Of a stretch of 64,000 bases of DNA, positions 44,402 to 52,186 are shown in pieces. The first letter of the stretch is position 1. Every line of letters starts with the position of its first letter. Source of the stretch: CAISIP01 sp038326025 (GTDB taxonomy: Bacteria > Pseudomonadota > Gammaproteobacteria > Burkholderiales > Burkholderiaceae_C); contig JBBQJP010000013.1 of assembly GCA_038326025.1 (NCBI GenBank), positions 1 to 64,000 on the forward strand. The letters are read 5' to 3'. A program made the position numbers and the translations under genes. The notes under the pieces were generated by a model, which worked only from the letters and a program-made list of their open reading frames with translations, was not told where the DNA came from and ran no database searches.

Positions 44402-45088
44402 GTGGAGCATTCATCCAAAACCAGCCGCCAGCTGTTCACCGATTTCAAGGCCAATCCGACACGCAAGCGTTTCGGCTTTGGCGCCATGCCGGCCCTGATC
44501 AATATCGATCTGCAAAAGGCCTATACCAGCGTCGGAGAGTTCGCCACGGCCTATGAGACCGACCCCAGGCAGATAGACCACGTCAACGCCCTGGCCGAGG
44601 AGTTCCGCTCGCGCGGGTTCCCGGTCATCTGGACCTACGTCGCGTATATGGAGTCCGGCGAGGATTGTGGTGTCTGGGGCACGCGCACCAACACGCCGGA
44701 CTCGTTGCAGAACATCAAGGTTGGCAGCCGGCGTTCGGAGTTCGACGATCGGCTCAACATCGACAAGGTGCGCGACGTCATCATCAACAAACGCATGGCG
44801 TCGGCATTTTTTGAAACCAACCTGGGTTCGATCTTCACGTTTCACAAGGTCGACACCGTGGTGGTGACTGGCGGGTCGACCTCCGGTTGTGTGCGGGCCA
44901 CCGTGGTGGACAGCCTGTCGCGCAGCTTTCGCACGATCGTGCCCGAAGAGTGTGTTGCCGACAAACACGAGGGTCCGCATTTCGCGAACCTGTACGACAT
45001 GGCGGTCAAGTACGCAGATGTTCTGTCGGTGCAGGAAACGCTCGAGCAATTGCGTCGGGTAACGCCCGCGGCCGGAGCTGCCAGGTGA
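44402..45088 (+). CDS. Isochorismatase-family amidohydrolase (N-carbamoylsarcosine amidase-like)
   Basis: A 228-residue cysteine hydrolase. The catalytic triad is Asp36 (LINIDLQKAY), Lys130 (INKRMASAF) and Cys163 (GGSTSGCVRATVVD). The N-terminal arm, FFETNLGS and the NTPDSLQN insertion resemble N-carbamoylsarcosine/maleamate-type amidases that hydrolyse carbamoyl or amide groups, releasing ammonia. The GTG at 44402 follows AAGGA with ideal spacing; no ATG start fits. It is the first gene of the 44.4-50.5 kb operon; its stop shares one base with the next start (TGATG). Confidence 0.88.
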   Translation: MEHSSKTSRQLFTDFKANPTRKRFGFGAMPALINIDLQKAYTSVGEFATAYETDPRQIDHVNALAEEFRSRGFPVIWTYVAYMESGEDCGVWGTRTNTPDSLQNIKVGSRRSEFDDRLNIDKVRDVIINKRMASAFFETNLGSIFTFHKVDTVVVTGGSTSGCVRATVVDSLSRSFRTIVPEECVADKHEGPHFANLYDMAVKYADVLSVQETLEQLRRVTPAAGAAR

Positions 45089-45999
45089 TGCGCGATCCGG
45101 GCCTCTACGACTACCTGCCGTACGCCGACCGGCCAAAGATCCGCTGGCCAGGCGACGCCCGGGTAGCGTTCTGGGTCGCGCCCAACATTGAGTTCTACGA
45201 GCTCGACCCGCCGCGCAATCCGTCGCGTGCTGCCTGGCCCCGGCCCGCACCCGACGTGCTCAATTACGCCTACCGCGATTACGGCAACCGGGCCGGTTTC
45301 TGGCGCATGCTCGAGGCCATGCGGCGCTGCAATATGCGTGGCAGCGTCTCGCTCAATGTCGCGGTATGCGAACACCACCCCGAGGTCATCCAGGCCTGCG
45401 TCGACAGCGGCTGGGAGTTCTACTCGCACGGCACCTACAACACGCGTTACCTGATGGGCATGAGCGAAGCGCAGGAGCGCGAGGTGATCCAGGATTCGAT
45501 CGACACCATCCGCAAACATACCGGCCAGAAACTCGACGGCTGGCTGGCACCAGCGTTGACCTACACCGACAACACGCTGGACCTGGTGGCCGAGATGGGG
45601 CTGACCTATGTCTGTGACCTGTTTCATGACGACCAGCCGGGTGCGGTCAAGGTGAAGAAGGGCCGGCTGATCAGCGTTCCGTATTCGCTCGAGATGAACG
45701 ACGTCATTGTGTACAACGTCAACCTGGTGTCGCCCCGGCGTTACGCCGACATCCTCAAGCGCCAGTTTGACCGCTTGTATGAGGAGGGCGAAAAGTCGGG
45801 TACGGTCATGTGTATCCCGCTGCATCCGTATCTGGTTGGCCAGCCGTACCGGATGGCCGCCTTTGAAGAGGCCTTGTCGTATATCACCGGCCATGAGAAG
45901 GTCTGGCTGACCACCGGCCGCGAAATCGCGCAGCATTTCAACGATCACTATTACGACGCTTTCGCACAGGCCAGTCAGGCCGTGGGAGAGGCGTCATGA
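45088..45999 (+). CDS. PuuE-like polysaccharide deacetylase family protein, paralogue 1
   Basis: A 303-residue TIM-barrel-like hydrolase of the NodB/polysaccharide deacetylase superfamily, branch of PuuE allantoinase. The usual DD metal pair is absent (FWVAPNIEFYEL; Glu35), as in PuuE. Conserved elements shared with the three paralogues here are RDYGNR (63-68), SHG (113-115) with NTRY after it, GWLAPA, and CIPLHPYLVGQPYR. PuuE-type proteins open cyclic amides rather than deacetylating sugars. There is no signal peptide, so it is cytoplasmic. Coupled to the amidase gene. Confidence 0.85.
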   Translation: MRDPGLYDYLPYADRPKIRWPGDARVAFWVAPNIEFYELDPPRNPSRAAWPRPAPDVLNYAYRDYGNRAGFWRMLEAMRRCNMRGSVSLNVAVCEHHPEVIQACVDSGWEFYSHGTYNTRYLMGMSEAQEREVIQDSIDTIRKHTGQKLDGWLAPALTYTDNTLDLVAEMGLTYVCDLFHDDQPGAVKVKKGRLISVPYSLEMNDVIVYNVNLVSPRRYADILKRQFDRLYEEGEKSGTVMCIPLHPYLVGQPYRMAAFEEALSYITGHEKVWLTTGREIAQHFNDHYYDAFAQASQAVGEAS

Positions 46000-46049
46000 A
46001 ACGCACGTTCGCCCCGAGGGAGCGCTGCGGCGCAGAGGTTTTTCCATGA
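45996..46049 (+). CDS. Possible 17-codon coupling ORF
   Basis: A 17-codon frame (MKRTFAPRERCGAEVFP) whose ATG overlaps the stop of paralogue 1 and whose TGA overlaps the ATG of paralogue 2, so translation could run through the whole gap. The product resembles nothing. It may serve only to couple translation, or be chance. Confidence 0.25.
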   Translation: MKRTFAPRERCGAEVFP

Positions 46050-46972
46050 GTATTCCCGACAGCTACCTGACCTATGCGAATCGCCGCTACGGCATGGATC
46101 ACGACCGGTATGACTGGTCGATCCTGCCGCGGCGCAAACCGGTGGTCTGGCCGAATGGCGCAAGGGTCGCGTTATGGGTGGTGCCAGCGCTCGAGTGGTT
46201 TCCGCTGGACATGAAAGGCGTTCCGTTCAAGCCGCCGGGTGCGATGCAGACGGCTTACCCCGACCTGCGCCACTACACATTACGCGACTACGGCAACCGG
46301 GTCGGCATCTTCCGGGTGATGCAGGCACTTGACCGCCATGGCATCCGGGCTTCGGTGGCTGTGAACGCAGCGGTGGCAGCGCGTTATCCGAGCCTGTTGC
46401 AGGAGTGCACGCGCCGCAAGTGGGAGATCATTGCCAACGGGCAGGACATGGACCACCTGCACCATGCAGGGCTGGCTTTGGCCGACGAGAAGAAAATCAT
46501 CGAGGACGCGCTGGCCACACTGCGCAAGGCCACGGGCCAGTCGGTCAGGGGCTGGTTGTCGCCGGCCAAATCGGAATCGCCTGCCACACTCGACCTGCTG
46601 GCAGCTGCCGGTGTCGAGTATGTCTGCGACTGGGTCAACGACGACATGCCGTTTGCCATGCGCACGGCAAGCCACGGCTTGTTTGCGATGCCGCATCCGG
46701 TGGACATCGACGACTACACGATCCTGGTACAAAACCACCACACCGAGGACGACTTTCGCGACCAGCTGTGCGACCAGTTCGACGAGTTGTACAAGGAGTC
46801 GGCCACGCAGGGTGGGCGCATCATGGCGATATCGCTGCATCCTTGGGTGATTGGCCAGCCTTACCGCATCAAGGCGCTTGAAGACGCACTGCAACACATC
46901 ATGGGGCACGACGGCGTGTGGGCCGCGACCGGCAGCGAAATTCTCGACGCCTGGGTCGCGGCGCAAGCCTGA
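46046..46972 (+). CDS. PuuE-like polysaccharide deacetylase family protein, paralogue 2 (site-altered)
   Basis: A 308-residue paralogue of the protein encoded just upstream, with RDYGNRVG (80-87), GWLSPAKSE and ISLHPWVIGQPYR. The SHG motif of the other paralogues reads ANG (130-132), so the conserved His is Asn131, and the following NTR reads MDH, followed by HLHH. The pocket must therefore differ from paralogues 1, 3 and 4; it may act on another substrate or as a non-catalytic partner subunit. No signal peptide. Confidence 0.85.
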   Translation: MSIPDSYLTYANRRYGMDHDRYDWSILPRRKPVVWPNGARVALWVVPALEWFPLDMKGVPFKPPGAMQTAYPDLRHYTLRDYGNRVGIFRVMQALDRHGIRASVAVNAAVAARYPSLLQECTRRKWEIIANGQDMDHLHHAGLALADEKKIIEDALATLRKATGQSVRGWLSPAKSESPATLDLLAAAGVEYVCDWVNDDMPFAMRTASHGLFAMPHPVDIDDYTILVQNHHTEDDFRDQLCDQFDELYKESATQGGRIMAISLHPWVIGQPYRIKALEDALQHIMGHDGVWAATGSEILDAWVAAQA

Positions 46973-47029
46973 ACGGAGCGACACGGCGTGCGCGCTGCAC
47001 CAGAAGCCCGCGGCGGTGGCGCGCCGCGT

Positions 47030-47605
47030 TCAGGACGCTGCCGGTGCCGCGGGAATCGGTTGCAGCGCCATGTCGTTCCAGACATCCTGGCGGCAGATCT
47101 TGCCGTCACGTACCTCGAACCGGTCGATGAATCGGATGCCGTCGAACGGCGTGCCATCGAGCCAGGTTCCGTGCAGATTGCCGAAACAATAGACGATGGC
47201 GCCATCACCGGTCCAGCATTCGTCGAAGCGCTCGTAGTCCTTTGCCACGCTGAGGTAGCGCTTGCGCGACCATTGCACCAGTTGCTCGAGTTGCTGCATT
47301 GCAGGCGCACCCGGAAACGCCATCTGGAAGTCCGGTGCCAGCAGCGACTTAGCTGCGGCCAGGTCGCGCTGCTGCATCAGATCGAGAAAACCATGGACCA
47401 GCGCCGAGGCGTCGGGGCGCTCCGCACCGCCGGCCGAGAACACCTTGCCATCACGCTGGTAGGTGCTGGCATGTTGCACGAACACCGTGGTGCCCGCCGA
47501 AGCTGCGGCAATCACCGAACGGGCTGCAATCGCCACGCGTTGCACCAGCCGGCCTTCGGCTTCGCTGGAATAGCCGGGCAACAAGGTGACGGAAATGACG
47601 GGCAT
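47030..47605 (-). CDS. Tautomerase-SnoaL fusion protein
   Basis: A 191-residue protein. Residues 1-60 resemble the 4-oxalocrotonate tautomerase/cis-CaaD family: Met is followed by Pro (MPVISVTLLPGY), which would be the N-terminal catalytic Pro1, then AIAARSVIAA and the GKVFSAGG end. Residues 65-185 form a SnoaL/NTF2-like domain (VHGFLDLMQQRDLAAAKSLL, FDGIRFIDRFEVRDGKICRQ). AGGAG precedes the ATG by seven bases. It is transcribed against the operon around it. It may tautomerise or hydrate an unsaturated intermediate. Confidence 0.75.
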   Translation of the reverse strand: MPVISVTLLPGYSSEAEGRLVQRVAIAARSVIAAASAGTTVFVQHASTYQRDGKVFSAGGAERPDASALVHGFLDLMQQRDLAAAKSLLAPDFQMAFPGAPAMQQLEQLVQWSRKRYLSVAKDYERFDECWTGDGAIVYCFGNLHGTWLDGTPFDGIRFIDRFEVRDGKICRQDVWNDMALQPIPAAPAAS

Positions 47606-47643
47606 GGTGGGCTCCTGTTGTGGGCTGCACGGAAGTGCTGATC

Positions 47644-48579
47644 ATGCGCGATACCGAGAAACCCCTGGGCATGGTCGATGGCTCCGAGCGCATCACCTAT
47701 TCGGCTGCCCCGGAGCGTGCGCCTTTGCGCTGGCCGGGGGGCGCGCGTTTGGCCCTGTGGGTTGCGCCCAATATCGAGCACTATGAGTTCCTGCCCGAGA
47801 AGATCCGGGTCCGTGACCCCTGGCCGCGCATCCCGCATCCGGACATCCTGGGTTACGGCTTGCGCGACTACGGAAACCGGGTCGGCGTCTGGCGACTGAT
47901 GGAGTTGTTCGATCGCTACCACTTGCCGGTCACCGTGTCGCTGTCGATGGCGGTGTTGCAGATGTACCCGGACATCGCAGAGGCAATGATGCGGCGCAAC
48001 TGGGAGTTCATGTCGCACGGTCTGTACAACACGCGTTACCACTGGGGCCTGGACGAGGAGACCGAGCGCGCGGCCATCGCCGAATGCCAGCAGATCCACC
48101 GCGCCGTGACCGGCCGCGATCTGGCCGGATGGTTCTCGCCGGCTGCGTCGAACACGTGGAGCACGCCCGACCTGGTGGCCGAGGCCGGCATGGCCTATCT
48201 GTGTGACCTGTACCACGACGACCAGCCGACACCGGTGCATGTGCGGCGGGGCGAACTGGTGTCCTTGCCGTATTCGATGGAGATCAATGACAGCATTGCG
48301 TGGCGGCGCGGCCAGGAAGCTGCGGCGTTTGCGCAGAAGATCCGCGACGAGTTCGACGTGTTGTATGCCGAAGGTGCAGTCAGCGGCAAGGTCATGAACA
48401 TCGCCGTGCATCCGTTCATCATGGGTCAACCGCATCGCATTGACCATCTGGCGCAAGCGCTGGACTACATCCTCTCGCACAGCGGTGTCTGGTGCGCCAC
48501 CGGCGCCGACATCGTTGCGCACTACCGCCAACAAACCCGCGTCTGCGCAAGCGCCGCCAACAACATCCCCCACTCATGA
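47644..48579 (+). CDS. PuuE-like polysaccharide deacetylase family protein, paralogue 3
   Basis: A 311-residue paralogue most similar to paralogue 1: WVAPNIEHYEF, RDYGNRVGVWR, FMSHGLYNTRY, GWFSPAASNT, YLCDLYHDDQPTPV, IAVHPFIMGQPHR. The SHG-NTRY motif is intact. The ATG at 47644 (MRDTEKPLG) has GGAAG upstream; a GTG at 47620 is less likely. The stop overlaps the next start (ATGA), so it forms a tight block with the second amidase and racemase-fold genes. Confidence 0.85.
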   Translation: MRDTEKPLGMVDGSERITYSAAPERAPLRWPGGARLALWVAPNIEHYEFLPEKIRVRDPWPRIPHPDILGYGLRDYGNRVGVWRLMELFDRYHLPVTVSLSMAVLQMYPDIAEAMMRRNWEFMSHGLYNTRYHWGLDEETERAAIAECQQIHRAVTGRDLAGWFSPAASNTWSTPDLVAEAGMAYLCDLYHDDQPTPVHVRRGELVSLPYSMEINDSIAWRRGQEAAAFAQKIRDEFDVLYAEGAVSGKVMNIAVHPFIMGQPHRIDHLAQALDYILSHSGVWCATGADIVAHYRQQTRVCASAANNIPHS

Positions 48580-49274
48580 CAAATACTGCCCCAGCTGACT
48601 ACATCCGCGCCTACATGACCGAACGCCCGGTCGACCCGGCCCGCGCCGCCCTGGTGATCATCGACATGCAATACGCCACAGGCTCACGCCAGGGTGCACT
48701 GGGCCGCAAGCTGTTGGCGCAGGGCTCCGATGTTGGAAACTACCGGTTCGACCGTATCGAGTCCAAGGTGGTGCCCCATACCTGCCAGTTGCGCGATCGT
48801 TTCACCGAACTGTGCCAGCCGGTGCTGCATGTCACGGTCGGCGCAGCCCATGCCGACGCGCGGGATGCACCCATCCACATGCGCAAGTTGTTCGTGGAAT
48901 TTGCCAACCATGTGGGCAGCCATGAGCACGAGATCCTGGAGGAGTTGCGGCCCCGCGCGGGCGAGCATGTGCTGCGCAAGACATCCATTGGCGCGTTTGC
49001 GTCGACGAATATCGACAGCCTGTTGCGCGCGCTGGGTTGCGAGCAGTTGTATCTGTGTGGCATCTCGACGAACATGTGCGTCGAGACCACGGCGCGCGAA
49101 GCGGCTGACCGCGGTTACCTGGTGACGCTGGTCGAAGACGCCTGCGGCACCACCCATGAGGACTTGCACCAGATGACGATGCGCAACTTTCAACGCCTGT
49201 TCGGACGCGTGACATCGACCGCGGCCGCGCTCGATGAATTGCGGGTGCCGGCCCGCTCGGGAGCCAGCGCATGA
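48576..49274 (+). CDS. Isochorismatase-family amidohydrolase, second copy
   Basis: A 232-residue cysteine hydrolase with Asp30 (LVIIDMQYAT), Lys135 (LRKTSIGAFASTNID) and Cys168 (CGISTNMCVETTAREA), i.e. an intact triad. It differs substantially from the amidase at 44402, so the two probably act on different amides. Coupled by ATGA at both ends. The family includes ureidoacrylate, maleamate and biuret hydrolases; the substrate here is unassigned. Confidence 0.88.
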   Translation: MTNTAPADYIRAYMTERPVDPARAALVIIDMQYATGSRQGALGRKLLAQGSDVGNYRFDRIESKVVPHTCQLRDRFTELCQPVLHVTVGAAHADARDAPIHMRKLFVEFANHVGSHEHEILEELRPRAGEHVLRKTSIGAFASTNIDSLLRALGCEQLYLCGISTNMCVETTAREAADRGYLVTLVEDACGTTHEDLHQMTMRNFQRLFGRVTSTAAALDELRVPARSGASA

Positions 49275-50041
49275 AAAAGGTCCTGGTCATCGTACCCTTC
49301 GCCATGTCGGCCGACAACCTTCTGCTGCGCGAGCAGCAGCTGGCAGGCCTGCAGTTTGGCCCCGACATCGTGTTCGAGTACCGCACCGTCAAGGCCGGCC
49401 CGGCCAACTATTCGAGCCACCATGACTTCGTGCTGGCCGATGTCGCCAACTTCGAAGCCGGCTGCCAGGCGCAGCAAGAGGGATATGCCGCCGTGTGCAT
49501 TGACACCATGAGCGACTCGGGTGTCGCCGCGCTGCGTTCGGTGCTGGACATTCCGGTGTTCGGCCCGGGCAAGGTGGCCATGCTCACTGCGCTGATGCTG
49601 GGCGATCGCTTCTCGATCCTGACCATGGCCAGCCGCTGGAAGCCGCTGTACAAGAAGGCGCTTGATGAACTGGGCATGCACCACAAATGCGCGTCTGTGC
49701 GTGCAATCGAGGTTCCTCCCGACAACCAGGCCTTGCTGGCCGGCAAGGAGGAACAGATATTCCCGTTGCTGGAACAGGCGGCGCGCAAGGCCATCGACGA
49801 AGATGGGGCAGAGGTGCTGATACTGGGTTCGACCACCATGCACCAGGCCCATGACTACCTGGCCGAGCGGCTGCCGGTACCCGTGATCAATCCGGGCCCG
49901 CTGAGCTACAAGATGGCCGAGGCTGCGTTGGTGCTGGGCCTGCGTCACAGCCGTGCCGGCTACCCGGCGCCGATGTTTCCGCGGCTCGACATGTTGCAGA
50001 GCATGCTGGTTGCGGCGCAGGTATCAAGCAAGGCCCGCTGA
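49271..50041 (+). CDS. Asp/Glu-racemase-fold protein without catalytic cysteines
   Basis: A 256-residue protein of the Asp/Glu/hydantoin racemase superfamily (PVFGPGKVAMLTALMLGDRFSI split over VFGPGKVAML and LGDRFSILTM). The two cysteines that do acid-base chemistry in hydantoin racemase are absent: the first reads Thr79 (IDTMSDSG), the second Ser187 (LGSTTMHQAHDYL), and there is a conserved-looking VPVINPG after it. It may be an isomerase, hydrolase or decarboxylase using other residues. Adjacent to an amidase, an arrangement reminiscent of NicF-NicE in nicotinate breakdown. Coupled to both neighbours. Confidence 0.82.
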   Translation: MKKVLVIVPFAMSADNLLLREQQLAGLQFGPDIVFEYRTVKAGPANYSSHHDFVLADVANFEAGCQAQQEGYAAVCIDTMSDSGVAALRSVLDIPVFGPGKVAMLTALMLGDRFSILTMASRWKPLYKKALDELGMHHKCASVRAIEVPPDNQALLAGKEEQIFPLLEQAARKAIDEDGAEVLILGSTTMHQAHDYLAERLPVPVINPGPLSYKMAEAALVLGLRHSRAGYPAPMFPRLDMLQSMLVAAQVSSKAR

Positions 50042-50460
50042 TGTCGACCATCGCCGCAGCCGAATCGTTGACAGGCGGACCTTGCGCCGGTCAGCCGATC
50101 ACCGCGCTGGTCATTCACTATTTTGCGGCGGTGGACCGGATGGACCTGCCAGCGACGCTGGATTGCTTCGCGGCGGATGCCTGGGTGACGATCGCCACCT
50201 TTGACACCGTGTACCGTGGCCGGGACAGCGAGATCCGTGGCATGTACAGCCGCCTCTTCGCGCGCTACACCAGCGTCTGGCATGGTGACTTCGACCATGT
50301 GGTCGCGGCACCGCGGCGAATTGCCAGCCAGTTCACGGTGCGCAACGTCTCCCCGCAGGGGACGGTGACCGTCAAGCACAACTGCAATTTCTTTCGCCTG
50401 CACGAGGGCCGCATCAGCGAGATGAGCGTCTATATGAGCGGTGACAACTCGCTGGGTTGA
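50041..50460 (+). CDS. SnoaL/NTF2-like protein
   Basis: A 139-residue single-domain cone-shaped fold: VIHYFAAVDRMDLPATLDCF, YRGRDSEIRGMYSRLFARY, and the closing strands FFRLHEGRISEMSVYMSGDN. Such proteins are small isomerases, hydratases or dehydratases. Starts one base inside the previous stop. Last gene before the terminator at 50612. Confidence 0.82.
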   Translation: MSTIAAAESLTGGPCAGQPITALVIHYFAAVDRMDLPATLDCFAADAWVTIATFDTVYRGRDSEIRGMYSRLFARYTSVWHGDFDHVVAAPRRIASQFTVRNVSPQGTVTVKHNCNFFRLHEGRISEMSVYMSGDNSLG

Positions 50461-50611
50461 TCGCCGGCATCTCGCCTTGCGGGCCGCCACGCCGGGGCCG
50501 TCGCAGACGTGGGGATAAAATGTTGCGCTGCAATATGGGTTGGCTGCGCGAACGCCCGGTGTGATCGGTATCGGTTGCGGGCCAGGCCGGCCTGACCCGG
50601 ACCGCCTCAGG

Positions 50612-50640
50612 CCTGGATCGATCCAGGTGTCTTTTTTCTT
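50612..50640 (+). terminator. Rho-independent terminator of the catabolic operon
   Basis: Perfect palindrome CCTGGATCGATCCAGG (50612-50627; six-base stem, four-base loop) followed by TGT and a T-rich run with six consecutive T. It lies 150 bases after the SnoaL stop and before the SulP gene, ending the 44.4-50.5 kb operon. Confidence 0.75.
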
Positions 50641-50695
50641 TCTCTGCATGGCCCAACCGTTGGGCTACAGCGGGTGCCATGCCATCGAGTGTTTC

Positions 50696-52171
50696 ATGAA
50701 TTCCCTGCAAAGCGAATGGTTCTCGAATGTCCGCAACGATCTGCTTGCCGGCATGGTGGTGGCGCTGGCGCTGATTCCTGAAGCCATCGCGTTTTCCATC
50801 ATTGCCGGGGTCGACCCCAAGGTCGGCCTGTATGCATCGTTCAGCATCGCCGTGGTGATTGCCTTTGTCGGCGGGCGTCCGGGCATGATTTCGGCGGCCA
50901 CTGGCGCCATGGCCCTGGTGATGGTGACGCTGGTCAAGGACCATGGTCTGCAATACCTGCTCGCGGCCACGGTGCTGACCGGTGTGCTGCAGATCGTGGC
51001 CGGTTGGGTGCGCCTGGGCGCGCTGATGCGTTTCGTGTCGCGCTCGGTCGTGACCGGCTTTGTCAATGCACTGGCGATTCTCATCTTCATGGCGCAGCTG
51101 CCCGAACTGACCAATGTCACCTGGCATGTGTATGCGATGACGGCGGCCGGCCTGGGCATCATCTACCTGTTCCCCTACATCACCCGCGCCGTGCCGTCCC
51201 CACTGGTCACCATCGTCGTGCTCACCGGCGTTGCGCTGGTGCTGCAACTGGACATCCGCACGGTGGGTGACATGGGCGAACTGCCCGACAGCCTGCCGAT
51301 CTTCCTGATCCCGGATATCCCGTTGAATTTCGAGACTTTGAAGATCATCCTGCCGTATTCGCTGACCTTGATGGTGGTGGGCTTGCTCGAGTCGTTGATG
51401 ACTGCCACGATCGTCGATGACCTGACCGACACGAAAAGCGATAAGAACCGCGAATGTGTGGGCCAGGGTGTGGCCAATATCGCCACGGGTTTTATCGGCG
51501 GCATGGCGGGTTGCGCCATGATCGGCCAGTCGGTGATCAATGTGAAATCCGGCGGACGTGGTCGGCTGTCAACGTTGTGCGCCGGCTTGTTCCTGCTGAT
51601 CCTGGTCGTATTCCTGGGGGACTGGGTGCGCCAGATTCCGATGGCGGCGCTGGTCGCTGTCATGATCATGGTCTCGATCGGCACCTTCAACTGGGGCTCG
51701 ATCCGCAATCTGCGCGACCACCCGCGCAGTTCCAGTGCGGTAATGCTGGCCACTGTGCTGGTGACGGTGTTCACCCATGACCTGGCCAAGGGCGTTTTGA
51801 CCGGGGTGTTGTTGTCGGGTTTCTTCTTCGCGCACAAGGTGGGACAGATCCTGCGGGTCGGGTCGCTGGCCGAGGATGAAGGACGCCAGCGCACCTACCA
51901 GATCACCGGCCAGGTGTTCTTCGCAACCGCCGACCGTTTTGTCAATGCCTTCGACTTCAAGGAAGTCATCGAGCTTGTGCGCATCGACGTGAGCCGGGCG
52001 CATTTCTGGGACATCACCGCGGTCAGCGCGCTGGACAAAGTGGTGCTGAAGTTTCGCCGCGAAGGTTGTGAGGTCGAGGTCATCGGCCTGAATGAGGCCA
52101 GTGCCACCATGGTCGACAAGTTCGGCGTGCACGACAAGGACGGCGCAGACGACCTGCTGCTCGGCCACTGA
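50696..52171 (+). CDS. SulP-family anion transporter with STAS domain
   Basis: A 491-residue inner-membrane transporter. The first helix region contains DLLAGMVVALALIPEAIAFS, the SulP signature; about 11-12 helices run to residue 390 (VDPKVGLYASF, FVSRSVVTGFVNALAIL). A short STAS domain (about 400-480, GQVFFATADRFVNAF, HFWDITAVSALDKVV) closes it. SulP proteins carry bicarbonate, sulfate or dicarboxylates with Na+ or H+. The start is at MNSLQSEWF; in-frame sequence further upstream includes the terminator and is rejected. Followed after 15 bases by a UspA gene, a common pairing. Confidence 0.88.
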   Translation: MNSLQSEWFSNVRNDLLAGMVVALALIPEAIAFSIIAGVDPKVGLYASFSIAVVIAFVGGRPGMISAATGAMALVMVTLVKDHGLQYLLAATVLTGVLQIVAGWVRLGALMRFVSRSVVTGFVNALAILIFMAQLPELTNVTWHVYAMTAAGLGIIYLFPYITRAVPSPLVTIVVLTGVALVLQLDIRTVGDMGELPDSLPIFLIPDIPLNFETLKIILPYSLTLMVVGLLESLMTATIVDDLTDTKSDKNRECVGQGVANIATGFIGGMAGCAMIGQSVINVKSGGRGRLSTLCAGLFLLILVVFLGDWVRQIPMAALVAVMIMVSIGTFNWGSIRNLRDHPRSSSAVMLATVLVTVFTHDLAKGVLTGVLLSGFFFAHKVGQILRVGSLAEDEGRQRTYQITGQVFFATADRFVNAFDFKEVIELVRIDVSRAHFWDITAVSALDKVVLKFRREGCEVEVIGLNEASATMVDKFGVHDKDGADDLLLGH

Positions 52172-52186
52172 CAAGGCGGCAAGATC

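Noticed and set aside
44842..45948. A 368-codon frame antisense to deacetylase paralogue 1
   Set aside because: Shadow of a conserved gene in a tightly coupled operon.
47512..48573. A 353-codon frame antisense to deacetylase paralogue 3
   Set aside because: Shadow; overlaps the start of the real tautomerase-SnoaL gene in another frame.
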